Part shown: piece after piece, positions 7,205-14,594 of the stretch | How the letters are laid out: the number at the start of each line of letters is the position of its first letter | How positions within the stretch are numbered: the stretch's first letter is position 1 | DNA from: DASSLY01 sp035689185 | GTDB taxonomy: Bacteria; Actinomycetota; Actinomycetes; Actinomycetales; Dermatophilaceae | Reading direction: 5' to 3' | Assembly: GCA_035689185.1 (NCBI GenBank) | Contig: DASSLY010000109.1 | Span: 1-19,931, forward strand | Length of the DNA: 19,931 bases | Made by a program: the position numbers and the translations under genes | The notes under the pieces: model-generated | Database searches by the model: none | The model's input: the letters and a program-made list of their open reading frames with translations, nothing else | Told to the model about the DNA's origin: nothing

Positions 7205-8419
7205 TCAGCGGGCGGCCGTGATCTCCACCGCGGGGGCGCCCAGCGACGTGACGACCGACCGGGTGCGTCGCTCGGCCAGGTCGTACCGCGCCCGCTCGGC
7301 CGGTGAGTCCGCCTGTGACCGGTCCTGCGGCAACCGGACCAGCCGCACGCCGTCGCTGCGGTCGATGAAGGTCGGCTGGTATGCCGCCCGGGTCACCTTC
7401 CAGCGGGCGCTGCCGTCGGGGACGAAGGTGAACTGCGCCAGCACGCCCTCCGCGTTGGCTGGGACCGCCGTGGACTGAGCCGCGATCATGTTGCCGAGCC
7501 CGTACGCCACCCACGTGCCCCGCACCAGGGCGAACGGTTGGACCACGTGCGCGTGGTGGCCGATCACCAGGTCCAGGTCGTCGAGCCGGGCCAGCTGAGC
7601 GGCCAGGTCGCGTTGCATCGCGTTCGGCTCGTGCTCGTACTCGGTCCCCCAGTGCACGCTGGCGATGACGATCTCGGCGCCTAGCCGTCGAGCGGTTCTC
7701 GCCTCGGCGCGGACCCGACCGGGCGACACCACCTCCGCCACGGACGCGCCGCCGCTGGGCACGGCGCCGTTGAAGCCGTAGGTGTAGGACAGCAGCCCCA
7801 CCTTGACCGCGCGAGTGCCGGCGGCGACGGTGACCAGGGTCGGGTTGCCGGGGTGGTTACCCACCGTGGCGCCGTAGCTGGTGATGCCCGCCCGGGCGAG
7901 GGCGTCGGCGGTCCGCCGGACGCCGCCCAGGCCCTGGTCGAAGGTGTGGTTCGAGGCCTGGGAGCAGGCGTCGAACCCGAGCTGCGCGAGGGCCGTGGCA
8001 ATGACCGGCGGGACGGCGAAGCTCGGATAGCTGGCGTACGGCCCGCCGGACGGCCCGACCGGGGTCTCCATGTGGCACAGGGCCAGGTCGGCGCCGGACA
8101 CCAGGTCAGCGATCCGGCGCAGCTGGGGCAGGAAGTCCAGTCGTCCGTCGCCGGCGCGGCCCGCGTCCCGGTCCGCCTGTTCCCAGGTGGGTGTATGCAG
8201 CAGCACGTCACCCCCGGCCACGACGGTCAGCGTGGCCGGCCGGGCCGTGGTGACCGCCGGCTCCGGGTAGGTGCTCCCCGTGGCGGCGGCCGTCGTCGGA
8301 GCCGGGGTCGTCGGCACGCCTGCCGCAGACGGAGCGGCGGCCGGTCCGCCGCCGGTGCAGGCGCTGGTCATCAACGCCGCGGCCGCCAGCGACAGCACCA
8401 GGCGCACCCGTCCCACCAC
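7205..8419 (-). CDS. CapA family metallophosphoesterase-like lipoprotein (PGA_cap domain)
   Basis: A 404-residue exported protein. It starts with a signal peptide (RVRLVLSLAAAALMTSAC); C21 after a lipobox-like TSA suggests lipidation, and an Ala/Thr/Pro-rich linker follows to about residue 62. The rest is the PGA_cap domain: GGDVLLH (69-75), ETPVG, SNHTFDQG, HWGTEYEHEP and GHHAHVVQPF carry the likely metal ligands. The family is related to CapA/PgsA of poly-gamma-glutamate synthesis, but no other pgs genes are here, so the real substrate is probably a cell-envelope molecule. GTG at 8419 is chosen; GTG at 8416 or 8407 would also keep the signal peptide. CATCCT at -12 to -7 of 8419 hints at a leaderless message. 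Confidence 0.88.
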   Translation of the reverse strand: MVGRVRLVLSLAAAALMTSACTGGGPAAAPSAAGVPTTPAPTTAAATGSTYPEPAVTTARPATLTVVAGGDVLLHTPTWEQADRDAGRAGDGRLDFLPQLRRIADLVSGADLALCHMETPVGPSGGPYASYPSFAVPPVIATALAQLGFDACSQASNHTFDQGLGGVRRTADALARAGITSYGATVGNHPGNPTLVTVAAGTRAVKVGLLSYTYGFNGAVPSGGASVAEVVSPGRVRAEARTARRLGAEIVIASVHWGTEYEHEPNAMQRDLAAQLARLDDLDLVIGHHAHVVQPFALVRGTWVAYGLGNMIAAQSTAVPANAEGVLAQFTFVPDGSARWKVTRAAYQPTFIDRSDGVRLVRLPQDRSQADSPAERARYDLAERRTRSVVTSLGAPAVEITAAR

Positions 8420-8480
8420 GGGCCCAGGATGGCAGAGCGCGGCCTGGCGAGGCGTCAGCAAGCGTCCACGGCGGGCGTGC

Positions 8481-8509
8481 TGGCAGCCACCGCCACCCGG
8501 GTCTATCGT
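8481..8509 (+). promoter_or_regulatory. Possible promoter of the DUF1508 gene
   Basis: TGGCAG (8481-8486), a 17-nt spacer and TATCGT (8504-8509) fit a weak -35/-10 pair in the capA-DUF1508 divergent gap. The transcript start would be near 8516, about 36 nt before the ATG. The -10 is good, the -35 poor. Confidence 0.35.
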
Positions 8510-8551
8510 GCGGGGCGGGCCACGAGGCCCGCGCGAGGAAGGTGCAGCGAC

Positions 8552-8731
8552 ATGGCCGCGACATTCGAGATCCACCAGGACGGCAGCGGAGCGTACCGGT
8601 GGCGGCTGCGGTCCAGCAACGGTCAGATCACGGCCGTCGCCGGTGAGGCCTTCGCCAGCAAGAGCTCGGCCATCAGAGCCGCCGAGGCCGTGAAGAAGAC
8701 CGCCGCGACGGCGGAGGTCAAACAGGTCTGA
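8552..8731 (+). CDS. DUF1508 (YegP-like) small protein
   Basis: A 59-residue protein that consists of one DUF1508 repeat: FEIHQDGSGAYRWRLRSSNG, then GEAFASKSSAIRAAEAVKK. The family folds as a small beta-beta-alpha unit; E. coli YegP has two such repeats, this one a single copy. The biochemical role is not known. The ATG at 8552 is supported by GAGGAAGG about 9-12 nt upstream and by the family starting just there; the frame is open far upstream but only as a shadow of capA. It is divergent from capA and followed by two membrane-protein genes on the same strand. Confidence 0.88.
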   Translation: MAATFEIHQDGSGAYRWRLRSSNGQITAVAGEAFASKSSAIRAAEAVKKTAATAEVKQV

Positions 8732-8800
8732 TCCGCCAGGCGCTACCGCCGCCCTGCCGGCCAAGGTGCGACGATGGGGGCACCTGTGAAAGGGAGCATG

Positions 8801-8953
8801 ATGGACAACCTCCTGCTGTACCTGCTGATGATCGTCATCCCGCTGGCCATCCTCATCGCGGCGACCGTCGTGGTCCGGCGCAACCGCCTCGACACGAAGT
8901 ATCGGGACGAGGCGGCTGCGCGCCGCCGTGCCGAGGGCGACGGCCGAGGCTAG
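8801..8953 (+). CDS. Small single-span membrane protein (about 50 aa)
   Basis: A short frame encoding one strongly hydrophobic helix (LLLYLLMIVIPLAILIAATVVV) right after the start, followed by a charged tail RRNRLDTKYRDEAAARRRAEGDGRG. This is a believable tail-in or N-anchored small membrane protein. Several in-frame starts exist: ATG 8774 (AAGGTG 5 nt upstream), GTG 8786, ATG 8798 and ATG 8801 (AGGGAG 4 nt upstream); the hydrophobic helix starts just after 8801 whichever is used. Its stop is 5 nt before the TTG of the next membrane-protein gene, suggesting an operon. No family recognised. Confidence 0.65.
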   Translation: MDNLLLYLLMIVIPLAILIAATVVVRRNRLDTKYRDEAAARRRAEGDGRG

Positions 8954-8958
8954 GGGCG

Positions 8959-9855
8959 TTGCGGTCGTTCGTCGCCGCCATCTTCGTCGTGGTGGGGGGT
9001 TTGCTGGTGGCCGCCAGCGTGCCGGTCGCGTGGGCCCATTCGATCGTCACCGATGCCGACCGGTTCGTGGACGCCACGCGGCCGCTGTCCCAGGATCCTG
9101 GCGTGCAGCGGGCCGTGGCCTCCGTGGTGTCGCAGGAGCTCACCGGTGCGCTGGAACAGGTGGACCTCACCCCGGTGCAGCTGCCGCCGGCGCTGCGGCG
9201 GCTGGCCCAGTCCCCGGACGGCGCGGTCGCGCGGCTGATTACTCGGACAGTGCAGGCCTACGTGACCACCCCCGGCTTCCGCGACCTCTGGCCGACCCTG
9301 GTCCGCAGCGCCCACGACAGCCTGGTCGCGAGCCTGACCCTCGGTTCGGCCAGGACGGTGACCGTCGACCTGGCGCCGGTGGTGGCCCAAATCCGCAGCC
9401 AGCTCGTGACCGCCGGTCTGCCGGCCATCGTGGCCGCGGCCGTGCCGACCGGCGCCGTCCAGATCGGCGTCTCCAGGGTGGGGGCCCTTGCCTCGCTCCG
9501 GGACTACACCGCCACCCTCGACCCGGCCTCCGTGCTGTTGCCGGTCAGTGGCGCGCTCGTCTTGTTGCTCGGGCTGGCCGTCGCCCGGCGCCGGCTGTGG
9601 GCGCTGGCCGGGGCGACCCTGGTCGTCGCGGCGGGGCTGGGGGCGGTGTTCGTCGCCATCCGAGTGGCCAAGCCGTATGCCGTGCGGGACCTGGTGCCCG
9701 CCCTGCTGCCTGCCTCCTCCCGGGCCGCCGTCTACGACGCGGTCACCTCCGACCTGCGGGTCTGGCTGTTCTACGCCGTGCTGGGAACGGGCGCGGTGCT
9801 CACCCTCACGGTGGTGCTGATGGCCCTCGCCCGGGCCCGTCGCCTGGCGGCCTGA
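8959..9855 (+). CDS. Hypothetical membrane protein with large extracytoplasmic domain
   Basis: A 298-residue protein with four likely transmembrane helices: about 4-26, 191-209, 212-234 and 269-291. Between the first and second is a domain of about 165 residues, probably outside the membrane, with the stretches DADRFVDATRPLSQDPGVQ and TPGFRDLWP. That pattern (one helix, exported helical domain, then a hydrophobic C-terminal part) is common in actinobacterial integral membrane proteins of unknown function. The start is TTG at 8959, preceded by AGGGGCG; no ATG or GTG start keeps the first helix whole. It follows the small membrane protein by 5 nt. No catalytic motif is visible. Confidence 0.75.
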   Translation: MRSFVAAIFVVVGGLLVAASVPVAWAHSIVTDADRFVDATRPLSQDPGVQRAVASVVSQELTGALEQVDLTPVQLPPALRRLAQSPDGAVARLITRTVQAYVTTPGFRDLWPTLVRSAHDSLVASLTLGSARTVTVDLAPVVAQIRSQLVTAGLPAIVAAAVPTGAVQIGVSRVGALASLRDYTATLDPASVLLPVSGALVLLLGLAVARRRLWALAGATLVVAAGLGAVFVAIRVAKPYAVRDLVPALLPASSRAAVYDAVTSDLRVWLFYAVLGTGAVLTLTVVLMALARARRLAA

Positions 9856-9866
9856 GGGGAGCGATG

Positions 9867-9920
9867 CCTGCCCCAAACCGCCGCAGCCCCGAGCGGTCGG
9901 CTGCACCACGATTGGGCAGG
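9867..9920. terminator. Possible bidirectional terminator between convergent genes
   Basis: CCTGCCCCAA (9867-9876) pairs with TTGGGCAGG (9912-9920) with one bulged C, and inside it ACCGC (9877-9881) pairs with GCGGT (9893-9897). The structure fills the 67-nt gap between the convergent ends of the membrane-protein and acyltransferase genes. Fold energy was not computed. Confidence 0.35.
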
Positions 9921-9922
9921 GG

Positions 9923-11935
9923 TCACGCTCGCTCCCGCAGCCGCCGCTCGGCCTCGCCCATAAGGCGCGGCAGGAGCATCCGCGCGTAGGCGGCGGTGTA
10001 GTGCACGCCGTCGTAGCGCACGACGGTGTCGCCAGCCAGCGCCGCGCACCTGCGCTCGGGGCAGACCAGGTCGGCCGCGTCGACGAGAACGGCGGCGCCG
10101 TGGCTGCCGTCAGCCACCTGCCGGAGGACGTCGTTGTAGCCGTCCACGTTGGCCGACCCCAGCGGGTGAGTCGGCGACCGCCCCGCCGGCCGGCCGGTGG
10201 CCACCACGGCACCGAGGACCGGGCCCGGTGACGGCACGGTCAGCAGCACGGTTCGGGCGCCACGCGCCTCGACCTCGGCGACCAATGCCGTGTAGCTGTC
10301 GCGCAGCAGCTCGTCGTGGCGCTCCGTCCCGGCTGGGACGTCCTCGCCGGCCACGCGCAACGGTTGATGGTGCACCCAGAAGTCGGCGAGCAGCACCACC
10401 GGCCGCCGGCCGTGGCGACGCTCGTCGTCCAGCACGCGCAGCTGCGCCGAGCGGGCCTGCTCGGCGCAGGCCTGTTCGGGGGCCCCCGGCTCCGCGGAGC
10501 CGACCGGGACCACGAGCAGGCCAGTGGGGGTGCATCGCTGCCAGGCGGCCTCGACGTATCGCAATCCGCGTGCGGCGGCGAACGACCGTAGCCCCTTGTC
10601 CATCGCCCGCGCGGTCGAGTCGCCGAAGAGGACCAGCGTGTCGGCCCCGTCCGGGCCCCAGGCCTGCGTGGGCCGTGCCACCCGGACGCATGCGGTCAAG
10701 CCGTCCGCGCCGGTGGGGCAGGCCTCGTCGCTCGGTTCGGCGAGCTGGGCGGCGTACCGGGCCGGCAGCCGCGTCGCGCCGACGGCGGCGATGGCGACGA
10801 CCAGGGACGCCGCTGCGGCCGCGACGGCCAGCCGGGGGACGGAGCGGCCGACCCAAGGCGCCCGGCCCTCCCGGACCGGGCGCTCGACCAGGGTGAACGA
10901 CGCGGTCGCCAGGCCGAGTGTCAGCGCCGTTCGGGTCACCTGGGCCAGCCACCAGCCGGCCGTTCCCGTGCCTGTGGCCGGGATGAACACGACTAGCGGC
11001 CAGTGCCACAGGTACACCCCGTAGGAGATGACGCCGAGCAGGACCAGTGGGCGGACCGAAAGCACCCGGGCCAGGCGCGAACGGGGGTGGCGTTCGACGT
11101 TGGCGATCACCAGCGCAACCGCCAGGCAGACCACCAGCGCTCCACCCCGGTAGAACGCCGGCGAGGTGTCCGGCAGCAGCACCAGGGCTGCGGTGAACAC
11201 TCCGGCCCCCGCCCAGCCCGTCCATCCGGCCCACCGCGGCAGCACCCGGCCCCCGGCCAGCAGCACCGCCAGAGCCACCCCGAGGCCCAACTCCTGCACC
11301 CGGCCGTCGGTGCCGTAGTAGGCGCGCGAGGGCGCGCCCGGGTCGTACAGGACGGCCATGGCGCCCGCCGAGGCGACCACCCCGGCGGCCGCGGCCGCGG
11401 CCACCCGGCGGCGGCCGCGCGCAGCGGCGCCGAGCCCCAGCAGGCACCAGGTCAGCAGCGGCCAGACAAGGTAGAACTGCTCCTCGACGGCCAGCGACCA
11501 CGCGTGCCGCAGCGGGGAGGCGCCGGTGTAGATCGCGAAGTAGTCCTCGCCGGAGGCCGCGAAGTGCCAGTTCGCGGCATACGCGAGGGTCCACCACAGG
11601 TCGGCCCGCCGGGCCGCCCAGCCCTGCACCGGGCCGAACCACCACACCGCCGCGGCGACGGCGAGCAGCACCAGCAGCACCGCCGGGAGCAGCCGGCGGA
11701 CCCGCCGCCCCCAGAAGGCGACCAGGTCGATCCGGCCGGTTCGGCCGTGCTCGGCCAGCAGCAGGCCGGTGATGAGGTAGCCGGACAGGACGAAGAAGGC
11801 GTCCACACCCAGGTAGCCGCCGGGCAGCACCGACGTGGACCCGCCGCCGAAGTGGTAAACCATGACCGCGAGCACGGCGAGCGCCCGGATGCCGTCCAGC
11901 GCCGGCCGGCGGCTGCCCGGGATCGAGGTCGCCAC
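9923..11935 (-). CDS. Acyltransferase-3 / SGNH fusion membrane protein (OatA-like O-acetyltransferase)
   Basis: A 670-residue two-domain protein. The N-terminal part (about 1-375) is a polytopic acyltransferase-3 domain with about ten helices, starting RPALDGIRALAVLAVMVYHF (catalytic-type R and H28), then GGYLGVDAFFVLSGYLI, and LRHAWSLAVEEQFYLVWPL. The C-terminal part is an SGNH hydrolase domain: nucleophile S440 in LFGDSTARAMD and the D642/H645 pair in YDGVHYT. Such proteins move acetyl or other acyl groups across the membrane onto cell-wall peptidoglycan or surface glycans. The start is GTG at 11935 with only a weak TGGGG upstream. The upstream gap to the anti-sigma gene is a 13-bp tandem repeat, so it may be read through from the sigma operon. 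Confidence 0.93.
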   Translation of the reverse strand: MATSIPGSRRPALDGIRALAVLAVMVYHFGGGSTSVLPGGYLGVDAFFVLSGYLITGLLLAEHGRTGRIDLVAFWGRRVRRLLPAVLLVLLAVAAAVWWFGPVQGWAARRADLWWTLAYAANWHFAASGEDYFAIYTGASPLRHAWSLAVEEQFYLVWPLLTWCLLGLGAAARGRRRVAAAAAAGVVASAGAMAVLYDPGAPSRAYYGTDGRVQELGLGVALAVLLAGGRVLPRWAGWTGWAGAGVFTAALVLLPDTSPAFYRGGALVVCLAVALVIANVERHPRSRLARVLSVRPLVLLGVISYGVYLWHWPLVVFIPATGTGTAGWWLAQVTRTALTLGLATASFTLVERPVREGRAPWVGRSVPRLAVAAAAASLVVAIAAVGATRLPARYAAQLAEPSDEACPTGADGLTACVRVARPTQAWGPDGADTLVLFGDSTARAMDKGLRSFAAARGLRYVEAAWQRCTPTGLLVVPVGSAEPGAPEQACAEQARSAQLRVLDDERRHGRRPVVLLADFWVHHQPLRVAGEDVPAGTERHDELLRDSYTALVAEVEARGARTVLLTVPSPGPVLGAVVATGRPAGRSPTHPLGSANVDGYNDVLRQVADGSHGAAVLVDAADLVCPERRCAALAGDTVVRYDGVHYTAAYARMLLPRLMGEAERRLRERA

Positions 11936-11964
11936 GGGCCCCAGTGTGGCCGATCCCCGGCACC

Positions 11965-12081
11965 GGTCCGTCCGGCCGGTCCGTGCCGCCGGTCTGCGTG
12001 GCCGGTCTGCGTGGCCGGTCTGCGTGGCCGGTCCGCGTGGCCGGTCCGCCTGGTCGGTCTGCGTGGCCGGTCCGGCGCGAC
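11965..12081. repeat. 13-bp tandem repeat, nine units
   Basis: Nine consecutive 13-bp units with consensus GGTCYGCGTGGCC. Units starting at 11991, 12004, 12017 and 12056 are identical (GGTCTGCGTGGCC), the one at 12030 differs by one base, 12043 by three, and the outer ones (11965, 11978, 12069) are more diverged. The repeat fills most of the gap between the anti-sigma stop and the acyltransferase start. The unit length is not a multiple of three and no gene covers it. Confidence 0.9.
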
Positions 12082-12091
12082 CGGTCTCGGC

Positions 12092-12820
12092 TCAGCCGGA
12101 CCGCAGGACCAGTTGGGCGCCCGGGCCGGCGATGACCAGGTCGGCGATCTCGGCAGTGCGGTTGGACGCGGCCGCGTTCACGGTGATCGTGCGCCCGGGA
12201 ACCCCGCGCCAGGTGGCCACTTGCGTCGACCGGCCCTGGCGGTCGCGGACGATCAGCGCGAACACCTCCGTGGCGATGGCGTCGTCGTCGGCGTAGGCGC
12301 ACCGCAGGGTGATCTTCGTGCCCCAGGCGACGTCGGTGAGCCCGGCACTGGCGGCCGCCGCGCCGGAGGGTGCCGACCGCAGCTGCAGGCCGGGACCGGC
12401 GACCGGCGGAGTCGCCGGCCCCGGCTCCGGCCACAGCCGCGGAAGCACCAGGGCGCCCGCGGCCAGGCAGGCCGCGGCCAGCGCGGCCACAGCTCCCACC
12501 AGCCGCCGGCGGCGGACCGCGGCGAGCCGCCCGGCCGCCGCCCGTTCGGCGGCCCGCTCGGCGTTCAGCCGGGCGGTGATGACGGCGAGCAGGTCCGGCG
12601 GCTCGCCGGCCTCGGCAGCCTCGTCGTCGTCCGGCTGCGCCGCCGCCACCTCGGCCGGCACCAGGCCGAGCAGGCCCGGCATGCCGGCGAGCTCGGCGAC
12701 GGCGGCGGAGCAGGCTGCGCAGGTGCGCAGGTGGACCACGTAGGCCTCCCGCTCCTGCGGGTTCAGGGCCCCGAGGACGTACGCCGCGTCATACAAGGCG
12801 AACGGGTCCAGCTCGGTCAC
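12092..12820 (-). CDS. Zinc-finger membrane anti-sigma factor (RslA-like)
   Basis: A 242-residue protein. The N-terminal cytoplasmic part carries the zinc anti-sigma motif HLRTCAAC (H30, C34, C37) after LDPFALYDAAYVLGALNPQERE. There follow an acidic linker, one transmembrane helix (about 107-127, after RRRRL) and an extracytoplasmic C-terminal domain (about 130-242) with GTKITLRCAY and QVATWRGVPG stretches. It should hold the SigL-type sigma factor inactive until a redox or envelope signal releases it. GTG at 12820 overlaps the sigma stop by 4 nt, so the two are translationally coupled, and the homology begins exactly there although the frame is open further up. Orthology to M. tuberculosis RslA is inferred from the sigma factor and layout. 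Confidence 0.88.
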   Translation of the reverse strand: MTELDPFALYDAAYVLGALNPQEREAYVVHLRTCAACSAAVAELAGMPGLLGLVPAEVAAAQPDDDEAAEAGEPPDLLAVITARLNAERAAERAAAGRLAAVRRRRLVGAVAALAAACLAAGALVLPRLWPEPGPATPPVAGPGLQLRSAPSGAAAASAGLTDVAWGTKITLRCAYADDDAIATEVFALIVRDRQGRSTQVATWRGVPGRTITVNAAASNRTAEIADLVIAGPGAQLVLRSG

Positions 12821-13341
12821 TCGGTCACCCCCATCTCCTCCATCGTCAGCCGCAACGCGCGCAGCGCGTAGTGGGTGCGCGACTTCACGGTGCCCTCGGG
12901 GATGCCGAGCACGGCGGCCGCCTCGGCCACCGAGTGCCGGCGGAAGAAGCACTCGACGATCACCTGCCGGTGCGCCGTCGAGAGCCGGTCCAGGGCATCG
13001 GCGACCAGCCAGGTCTGCAGCACCCGGTCGGTCTGGTCATCGACCGACTGCTGCGGCAGGTTCGCCTCGGCCCGCTCGTGCCGGCGCCAGGCCGACCGCC
13101 AGTCGTCGATGACCAGCCGCCGGGCCACGGTGAACAACCAGGCCCGGACGGCTGCATGGGTGCCGGCCAGCACGTCCGGCGTTCGCCAGGCCCGAAGCAT
13201 CGTCTCTTGGACGACGTCCTCGGCCTTGGCTCGGTCACCGCCGGTCAGTCGCAGCACGAACCGCCACAGCGCGGAGGCGTGCTCGTCGTGAAGTGCGCGG
13301 ACCAGCTGCGCCTCGGTCTCCGAGGACCCCGACAGTGCCAT
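12817..13341 (-). CDS. sigL: ECF RNA polymerase sigma factor, SigL type
   Basis: A 174-residue ECF sigma factor. Region 2 spans about 14-83 (LWRFVLRLTGGDRAKAEDVVQE, LRAWRTP, AWLFTVARRLVIDDWR) and region 4 about 111-165 (ALDRLSTAHRQVI, VAEAAAVLGIPEGTVKSRTHYALRALR). The sequence and its end ...LTMEEMGVTE are strikingly like M. tuberculosis SigL as I know it. ATG at 13341 is used; ATG at 13356 with GAGGGCGG upstream is an alternative. It sits 35 nt after the TIGR03118-type gene and overlaps the anti-sigma gene, so the three form one operon. SigL in mycobacteria recognises TGAACC/CGT promoters; a match lies upstream of this operon. Confidence 0.88.
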   Translation of the reverse strand: MALSGSSETEAQLVRALHDEHASALWRFVLRLTGGDRAKAEDVVQETMLRAWRTPDVLAGTHAAVRAWLFTVARRLVIDDWRSAWRRHERAEANLPQQSVDDQTDRVLQTWLVADALDRLSTAHRQVIVECFFRRHSVAEAAAVLGIPEGTVKSRTHYALRALRLTMEEMGVTE

Positions 13342-13376
13342 GGCACCCAATATCATCCACGACCGCCCTCGGCGGC

Positions 13377-14456
13377 TCAGCCGACCGGGAAGTTCGGACG
13401 GATCACGCCGACCAGGCCGTGCCGGTAATCGTTGACACCCGCGGCGAAGACGAGGTCGTCGGCGCGTCCGAAGATCCCGTTGCCGAAATGCAGGCCCCAC
13501 AGCCCAGAGTTGGCCAGCGGCTTGCCCGCACCGTCGCGCAGCACGCCCAGGGCCGCACCGGTGTGCCGGTTGTAGGCGTGGATCTGGCCGTTTTCGACGT
13601 TGCCGACCAGCAGGGCGCCGCCGAACCGGCCCCAGCCGTCCGGCGCGATGACCATGCCCCAGGGAGCCCTCAGCCGGCCCCCGGTGACCAGGCGCTTGAC
13701 GAACGTCCCGGTCGTGGTGAACACGCTGATGGCGCCGGCAACCGTGGCGCCCGGCCCGTTCACCGCGTACGCCACGTAGATCATCCCGTCCAGGTAGGCC
13801 ACGTTGTACGGCCCGAGCCCCGCCGGCAGGGTCGGGTCGACGAAGGCGCCCGGCCGGGCGATCAGCCGGTACTTCGGGTCGAAGACGTCGATCCGACCGA
13901 TGATGTCGGCGGCGAACAACCGCGGCCCGTTGGGCGTCTGTCCGAGCGCCAGGCCCAGGTAGACGTGGTTGGCCACCTGCGCGGTGACCGTCGACCTGTC
14001 AAGCGGGGTGGTCGTGTTGCTCCACGCGACGATCTGCCCGCCCTCGGTGTCGAACAGGAACCGGGCCACGCCGGTGGTGCCGCCCTTGCGCTCGAGGAAC
14101 GTGTCGGTGGGGTTGAACACCTGGCCGGTGGTGCCCGGGGGCACCTTCACCATCAGCTGCTTGACCGGGGTCGAGCCGTCGCCGGGCCAGGTGTAGACGG
14201 TTGCCGTGGCGCTTCCCTCGTTCGCCACCCACAGCGGGGTCGGGCCCATCGCGATGCCCCAGGGGTTGACCACGTTGACGTCATGCAGCCGCGCCCGGCC
14301 CGCGACGTCGGCGACGAGGTTGATCTGCCGGAAACTGTTGCCGGTCGCCACGGCCGACGCTGAGGGCGCCCCGAAAGTTGTCACAGCGACCGTGGCCGCC
14401 ACCACCACCCCCAGTGTCGCCGTCGTTCGCCGCACCTGTGGTCCAGTCCGCATCAT
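13377..14456 (-). CDS. Exported TIGR03118 family beta-propeller-like protein
   Basis: A 359-residue secreted protein. It starts with a Sec signal peptide (basic MMRTGPQVRR, hydrophobic core, likely cleavage after APSASA at about residue 35). The mature part has repeated strand segments typical of an NHL-like propeller: NPWGIAMGPTPLWVANEG, GPYNVAYLDGMIYVAYA, APWGMVIAPDG, GGALLVGNVENGQIHAY and NSGLWGLHFGNG. I recognise this as the TIGR03118 family, whose function is unknown. ATG 14456 has AGGAGG 6 nt upstream; longer frames to 14549 lack this. It is first in the sigma/anti-sigma operon, with an ECF-type promoter match about 60 nt upstream, so it is likely a direct target of the SigL-type factor. 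Confidence 0.85.
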   Translation of the reverse strand: MMRTGPQVRRTTATLGVVVAATVAVTTFGAPSASAVATGNSFRQINLVADVAGRARLHDVNVVNPWGIAMGPTPLWVANEGSATATVYTWPGDGSTPVKQLMVKVPPGTTGQVFNPTDTFLERKGGTTGVARFLFDTEGGQIVAWSNTTTPLDRSTVTAQVANHVYLGLALGQTPNGPRLFAADIIGRIDVFDPKYRLIARPGAFVDPTLPAGLGPYNVAYLDGMIYVAYAVNGPGATVAGAISVFTTTGTFVKRLVTGGRLRAPWGMVIAPDGWGRFGGALLVGNVENGQIHAYNRHTGAALGVLRDGAGKPLANSGLWGLHFGNGIFGRADDLVFAAGVNDYRHGLVGVIRPNFPVG

Positions 14457-14520
14457 CGGAGACCTCCTGAGCGCAGCGCGCGGGGCCAGGACACCCTCGA
14501 GGACTCGCTGCGCTACCCCC

Positions 14521-14548
14521 ACGACGAGGCAGCCGCGCCTGTGGTTCA
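14521..14548 (-). promoter_or_regulatory. SigL-type ECF promoter candidate
   Basis: On the minus strand TGAACC (14548-14543), a 16-nt spacer and CGTCGT (14526-14521). This fits the mycobacterial SigL consensus as I know it, TGAACC-N16-18-CGT. A start near 14514 would leave a leader of about 58 nt before the TIGR03118-type ATG. The position directly upstream of the sigL operon supports autoregulation. Confidence 0.55.
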
Positions 14549-14594
14549 CAGCGGCGCCGAACCGGTCGGCTGGAGTCGGCTGCTGGGGCTGCGG

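Noticed and set aside
11965..12081. CRISPR array
   Set aside because: The units are 13 bp and directly abutting without spacers, so this is a simple tandem repeat.
10110..12434. 774-codon open frame on the - strand over the acyltransferase and repeat
   Set aside because: Shifted frame of the acyltransferase; it reads through the 13-bp repeat as Arg/Gly/Pro-rich low-complexity sequence, whereas the 9923-11935 frame has the full domain motifs.
14556..14570. GCCGA-ACCGG-TCGGC hairpin after the BatB-like gene as terminator or operator
   Set aside because: Five base pairs only, in a GC-rich region; it lies just upstream of the SigL-type -35 but is too weak to call.
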